Shown here piece after piece: positions 62,090 through 64,000 of a stretch of 64,000 nt of DNA. The DNA is from Aeromonas schubertii (GTDB lineage: Bacteria > Pseudomonadota > Gammaproteobacteria > Enterobacterales > Aeromonadaceae), in contig NZ_CDDB01000068.1 of assembly GCF_000820105.1 (NCBI RefSeq), positions 146,226 through 210,225 of the forward strand, read 5' to 3'. The stretch's first letter is position 1. The number at the start of each line of letters is the position of its first letter. The position numbers were made by a program, and so were the translations under genes. Under the pieces are notes generated by a model, which saw only the letters and a program-made list of their open reading frames with translations, searched no databases and was not told the DNA's origin.

Positions 62090-63346
62090 TTAGCGCAGGA
62101 TCATCTCTTCGCGACCCGGGCCGACGGAGACCATGTTGACCGGTACCCCGAGCAGCTCCTCGATGCGCAGCACATACTGCTGGGCGGCCTTGGGCAGGCT
62201 CTCGAAGGTGCGGCAGCCGCTGATGTCCTCGCTCCAGCTCTCCATCTTCTCGTAGACAGGTTTCAGGGCGGCGGTTTGCGGCCAAATCGGGTTTTCGGTG
62301 TGATCCCCTTCGTAGGCCACGCAGATCTTCAGATCCGGCAGACCGGTCAGGCAGTCCAGCTTGGTCAGGGCCACTTCGGTGGCGGCCTGCAGCTCGACCC
62401 CGTTTTTGGTCGCCACGGCGTCGAAGTAGCCGACGTCACGGGGACGGCCGGTGGTGGCGCCGAACTCGTTGGTGATCTTGCGAAACTCGTCCTGGTTCTC
62501 CATGGCGGTCAGCAGGGTGCCGGTACCGACGGAGGAGCTGAAGGCCTTGGCCACGGCGATGACGCGTTCCGGGCGCAGACCCGGCAGACCGCCACCGATG
62601 CCGGCATAGGCACCGGAGACATGGGAGGAGGTGACCCAGGGGTACTCACCGTAGATCAGGTCGCGGCCGGCGCCCAGCTGGGCTTCGAACAGCAGGGTCT
62701 TGCCTTCGGCCTGCAGGCCCTTGAGGGGAACGCTGACGTTGCAGACGGCGTCGATCCAGGGCGCAGAGACTTCCAGCAGCCAGTCGGCCATCTCCTGGGC
62801 GGTCTGGGCGAACTCGAAGCTCGGGTAGAGGGCCTTGAGTTGGGGCAGTTTCCAGTCGAGGAAGAACTGGATGCGCTCGACCAGCACTTCCGGCTGCTTC
62901 AGCCAGCCGACCAGGATCGCTTTTTTCATGACGCGGTCACCGTAGGCCGGGGCAATGCCCTGACGGGTGGATCCGTAGGCGCCATCACCCAGACGCTGCT
63001 CTTCCAGGGTGTCTTCAAGGGCGTGCAGGGGCAGGCAGAGGGTGGCGCGATCGGAGATGGCCAGCTTGGGGGTGATGCCGGAAGCCTTCACCTCGTCGAG
63101 TTCGACGGTGAGCTTCTCGGGGCTGATCACCATGCCCGGGCCGAGTACGACCAGGCAGTCGGGGTTGAACACGCCGCTCGGTACCTGGTGCAGCTTGAAG
63201 GTACCCAGATCGTTGACCACGGTATGGCCGGCATTGTTGCCGCCCTGGAAACGGATGCTGGCGCCGGCTTGGCCTGCCAGATAATCCACGATGCGGCCCT
63301 TGCCCTCATCACCCCAGTTGGCACCTACCACGACGATAGACGACAT
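62090..63346 (-). CDS. purA: Divergent adenylosuccinate synthetase (PurA2-like)
   Basis: Ligates aspartate to IMP with GTP in AMP synthesis if the function is normal. 418 residues, about 14 fewer than E. coli PurA and lacking its C-terminal extension. Conserved: GANWGDEGKGRIVD (catalytic Asp), GGNNAGHTVV (His), FGATTGRPRDVGYFD, LTKLDCLTGL. Changed by eye: FEGAQG is FEAQLG, putting Leu where canonical PurA has an IMP-contacting Gln (codon at 62675-62677), and the Arg of the cross-subunit VARRG segment is Lys (VMKKA). Catalytic Asp is present, so it is not PurZ. A LysR gene is divergent from it. Confidence 0.88.
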   Translation of the reverse strand: MSSIVVVGANWGDEGKGRIVDYLAGQAGASIRFQGGNNAGHTVVNDLGTFKLHQVPSGVFNPDCLVVLGPGMVISPEKLTVELDEVKASGITPKLAISDRATLCLPLHALEDTLEEQRLGDGAYGSTRQGIAPAYGDRVMKKAILVGWLKQPEVLVERIQFFLDWKLPQLKALYPSFEFAQTAQEMADWLLEVSAPWIDAVCNVSVPLKGLQAEGKTLLFEAQLGAGRDLIYGEYPWVTSSHVSGAYAGIGGGLPGLRPERVIAVAKAFSSSVGTGTLLTAMENQDEFRKITNEFGATTGRPRDVGYFDAVATKNGVELQAATEVALTKLDCLTGLPDLKICVAYEGDHTENPIWPQTAALKPVYEKMESWSEDISGCRTFESLPKAAQQYVLRIEELLGVPVNMVSVGPGREEMILR

Positions 63347-63422
63347 GTTCTTCTCCTCAAAATGGAAGTAGCAAAACGCGAAGTCCTCATCCTAGGAGGG
63401 GATGGGAAATATGAAAAATTAA

Positions 63423-63443
63423 TTATCTTTATCTGTCTGATAA
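63423..63443. promoter_or_regulatory. TTATC-N11-GATAA inverted repeat, candidate LysR site
   Basis: Perfect five-base arms 11 bases apart in the 138-base gap between the divergent PurA-type and LysR genes. It contains the T-N11-A pattern expected of LysR-type operators. Confidence 0.5.
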
Positions 63444-63484
63444 GAAATTCATATAATTGAGACTGATTCACCCCGGGAGGGCTT

Positions 63485-64000
63485 ATGCTCGATCTCCACT
63501 GGCTCAATACCTTCGTGACCCTGGCCCGTCTGCAGCACTTCGGTCAGACGGCGGCCGAGCTGCACATGACCCAGCCCAACGTCAGTTTGCACCTCAAGCG
63601 CCTCGAGGAGGTTACCCACACCCGCCTCATCGAGCGTAACCCCTTCCGCCTGACCCAGGCGGGGGAGCGGCTGCTGGTGAGCGCCCAGCGCGCCCTGAGC
63701 GAGCTGCAGCTCTGTCAGTCCGATCTCAACGCCCTGGGGGATCTGGCCCAGGGCACCATCACCATAGCGGCGAGCGACATCATCTCGCGCCTCTTGTTGA
63801 TCCGTCCCTTTCAGCGCTTCAAGCAGGCCTATCCCGGCCTGGATCTGGCCCTCTTCAACACCACCTCGGATCGCGCCGCCGAGCAGGTCAGGAGCGGGCG
63901 TGCCGATCTCGGTTTCGTGCTGGCCCAGCGACCGAGCGATACGCTCCACTTCACCGCCCTGCGGGAGGTGGGCTGGTGCGCCCTGGGGGAGGGGATGGAG
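63485..64000 (+). CDS. LysR-type regulator, N-terminal part (cut by window end)
   Basis: 172 codons are visible from an ATG with a GGGAGGG site to the window edge. The N-terminus is a LysR winged helix: MLDLHWLNTFVTLARLQHFG, AAELHMTQPNVSLHLKRLEE, and ERNPFRLTQAGERLLV, followed by the first effector subdomain (TITIAASDIISRLLLIRPF, VRSGRADLGFVLAQ). Divergent from the purA-type gene, the usual place of a LysR regulator relative to its target. Confidence 0.9.
   Translation, partial: MLDLHWLNTFVTLARLQHFGQTAAELHMTQPNVSLHLKRLEEVTHTRLIERNPFRLTQAGERLLVSAQRALSELQLCQSDLNALGDLAQGTITIAASDIISRLLLIRPFQRFKQAYPGLDLALFNTTSDRAAEQVRSGRADLGFVLAQRPSDTLHFTALREVGWCALGEGME

Noticed and set aside
62090-63346. PurZ (2-aminoadenylosuccinate synthetase of Z-genome phages)
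   Set aside because: The gene is divergent from normal PurA, but the catalytic Asp of WGDEGKG, which PurZ replaces, is present, and there are no phage genes around it.

Overview
The window looks like an ordinary chromosomal segment of a gammaproteobacterium, most likely Aeromonas or a close relative (Aeromonadales). The reasons are the GC-rich codon use, a polar-type flagellar and chemotaxis cluster that runs fliE to a DUF2802 gene with a MotA/MotB-type stator pair inserted after cheB, an HdfR/MaoP pair, a GlyGly-CTERM protease, and a second-type PurA. The genus is inferred from gene content and protein resemblance, not from a database search. I see no phage, insertion sequence, CRISPR array, rRNA or tRNA. 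No gap between genes exceeds 300 bases.

Left part (1-16 kb). The window opens inside a hybrid sensor kinase (ATPase, receiver and phosphotransfer domains) that converges on a NarL-type response regulator. A small unknown gene and the maoP-hdfR pair follow on the minus strand. Next is an amino-sugar locus. nagB-nagA-nagC run left; nagE and a lipoprotein chitobiase run right. The shared control region holds a CRP-like site flanked by two NagC-like operators. Together these genes would split chito-oligosaccharides, import GlcNAc by PTS, deacetylate and deaminate it, and sense the pathway through NagC. Housekeeping genes follow: glnS, fur, a DUF4442 gene and rimO.

Middle part (16.1-43.2 kb). A block of 29 plus-strand genes encodes the polar flagellum and its chemotaxis: fliEFGHIJKLMNOPQR, flhBAFG, fliA, cheYZAB, a MotA/MotB-type pair, ParC-like and ParP-like polar-array factors, cheW and a DUF2802 gene. 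Near-consensus sigma-54 promoters precede fliE and flhA. Many junctions overlap by exactly 4 or 8 bases, which suggests translational coupling.

Right part (43.3-64 kb). ccmABCDEFGHI encodes cytochrome c maturation. It is followed by mlaA, sodB, grxD and an RsmB/NOP-type RNA methyltransferase. Then come a secreted GlyGly-CTERM metalloprotease with an overlapping small lipoprotein gene, pdxH coupled to a CysB-family regulator, a three-gene operon (two membrane proteins plus an M20 amidohydrolase), a GST, a GNAT acetyltransferase, a divergent adenylosuccinate synthetase, and the start of a divergent LysR regulator cut by the window end.

The least understood items are the DUF3100-like/amidohydrolase operon with two inverted repeats in its promoter region, the divergent PurA with its LysR neighbour, the protease-lipoprotein pair, and the triplicated motif in the CheA linker.
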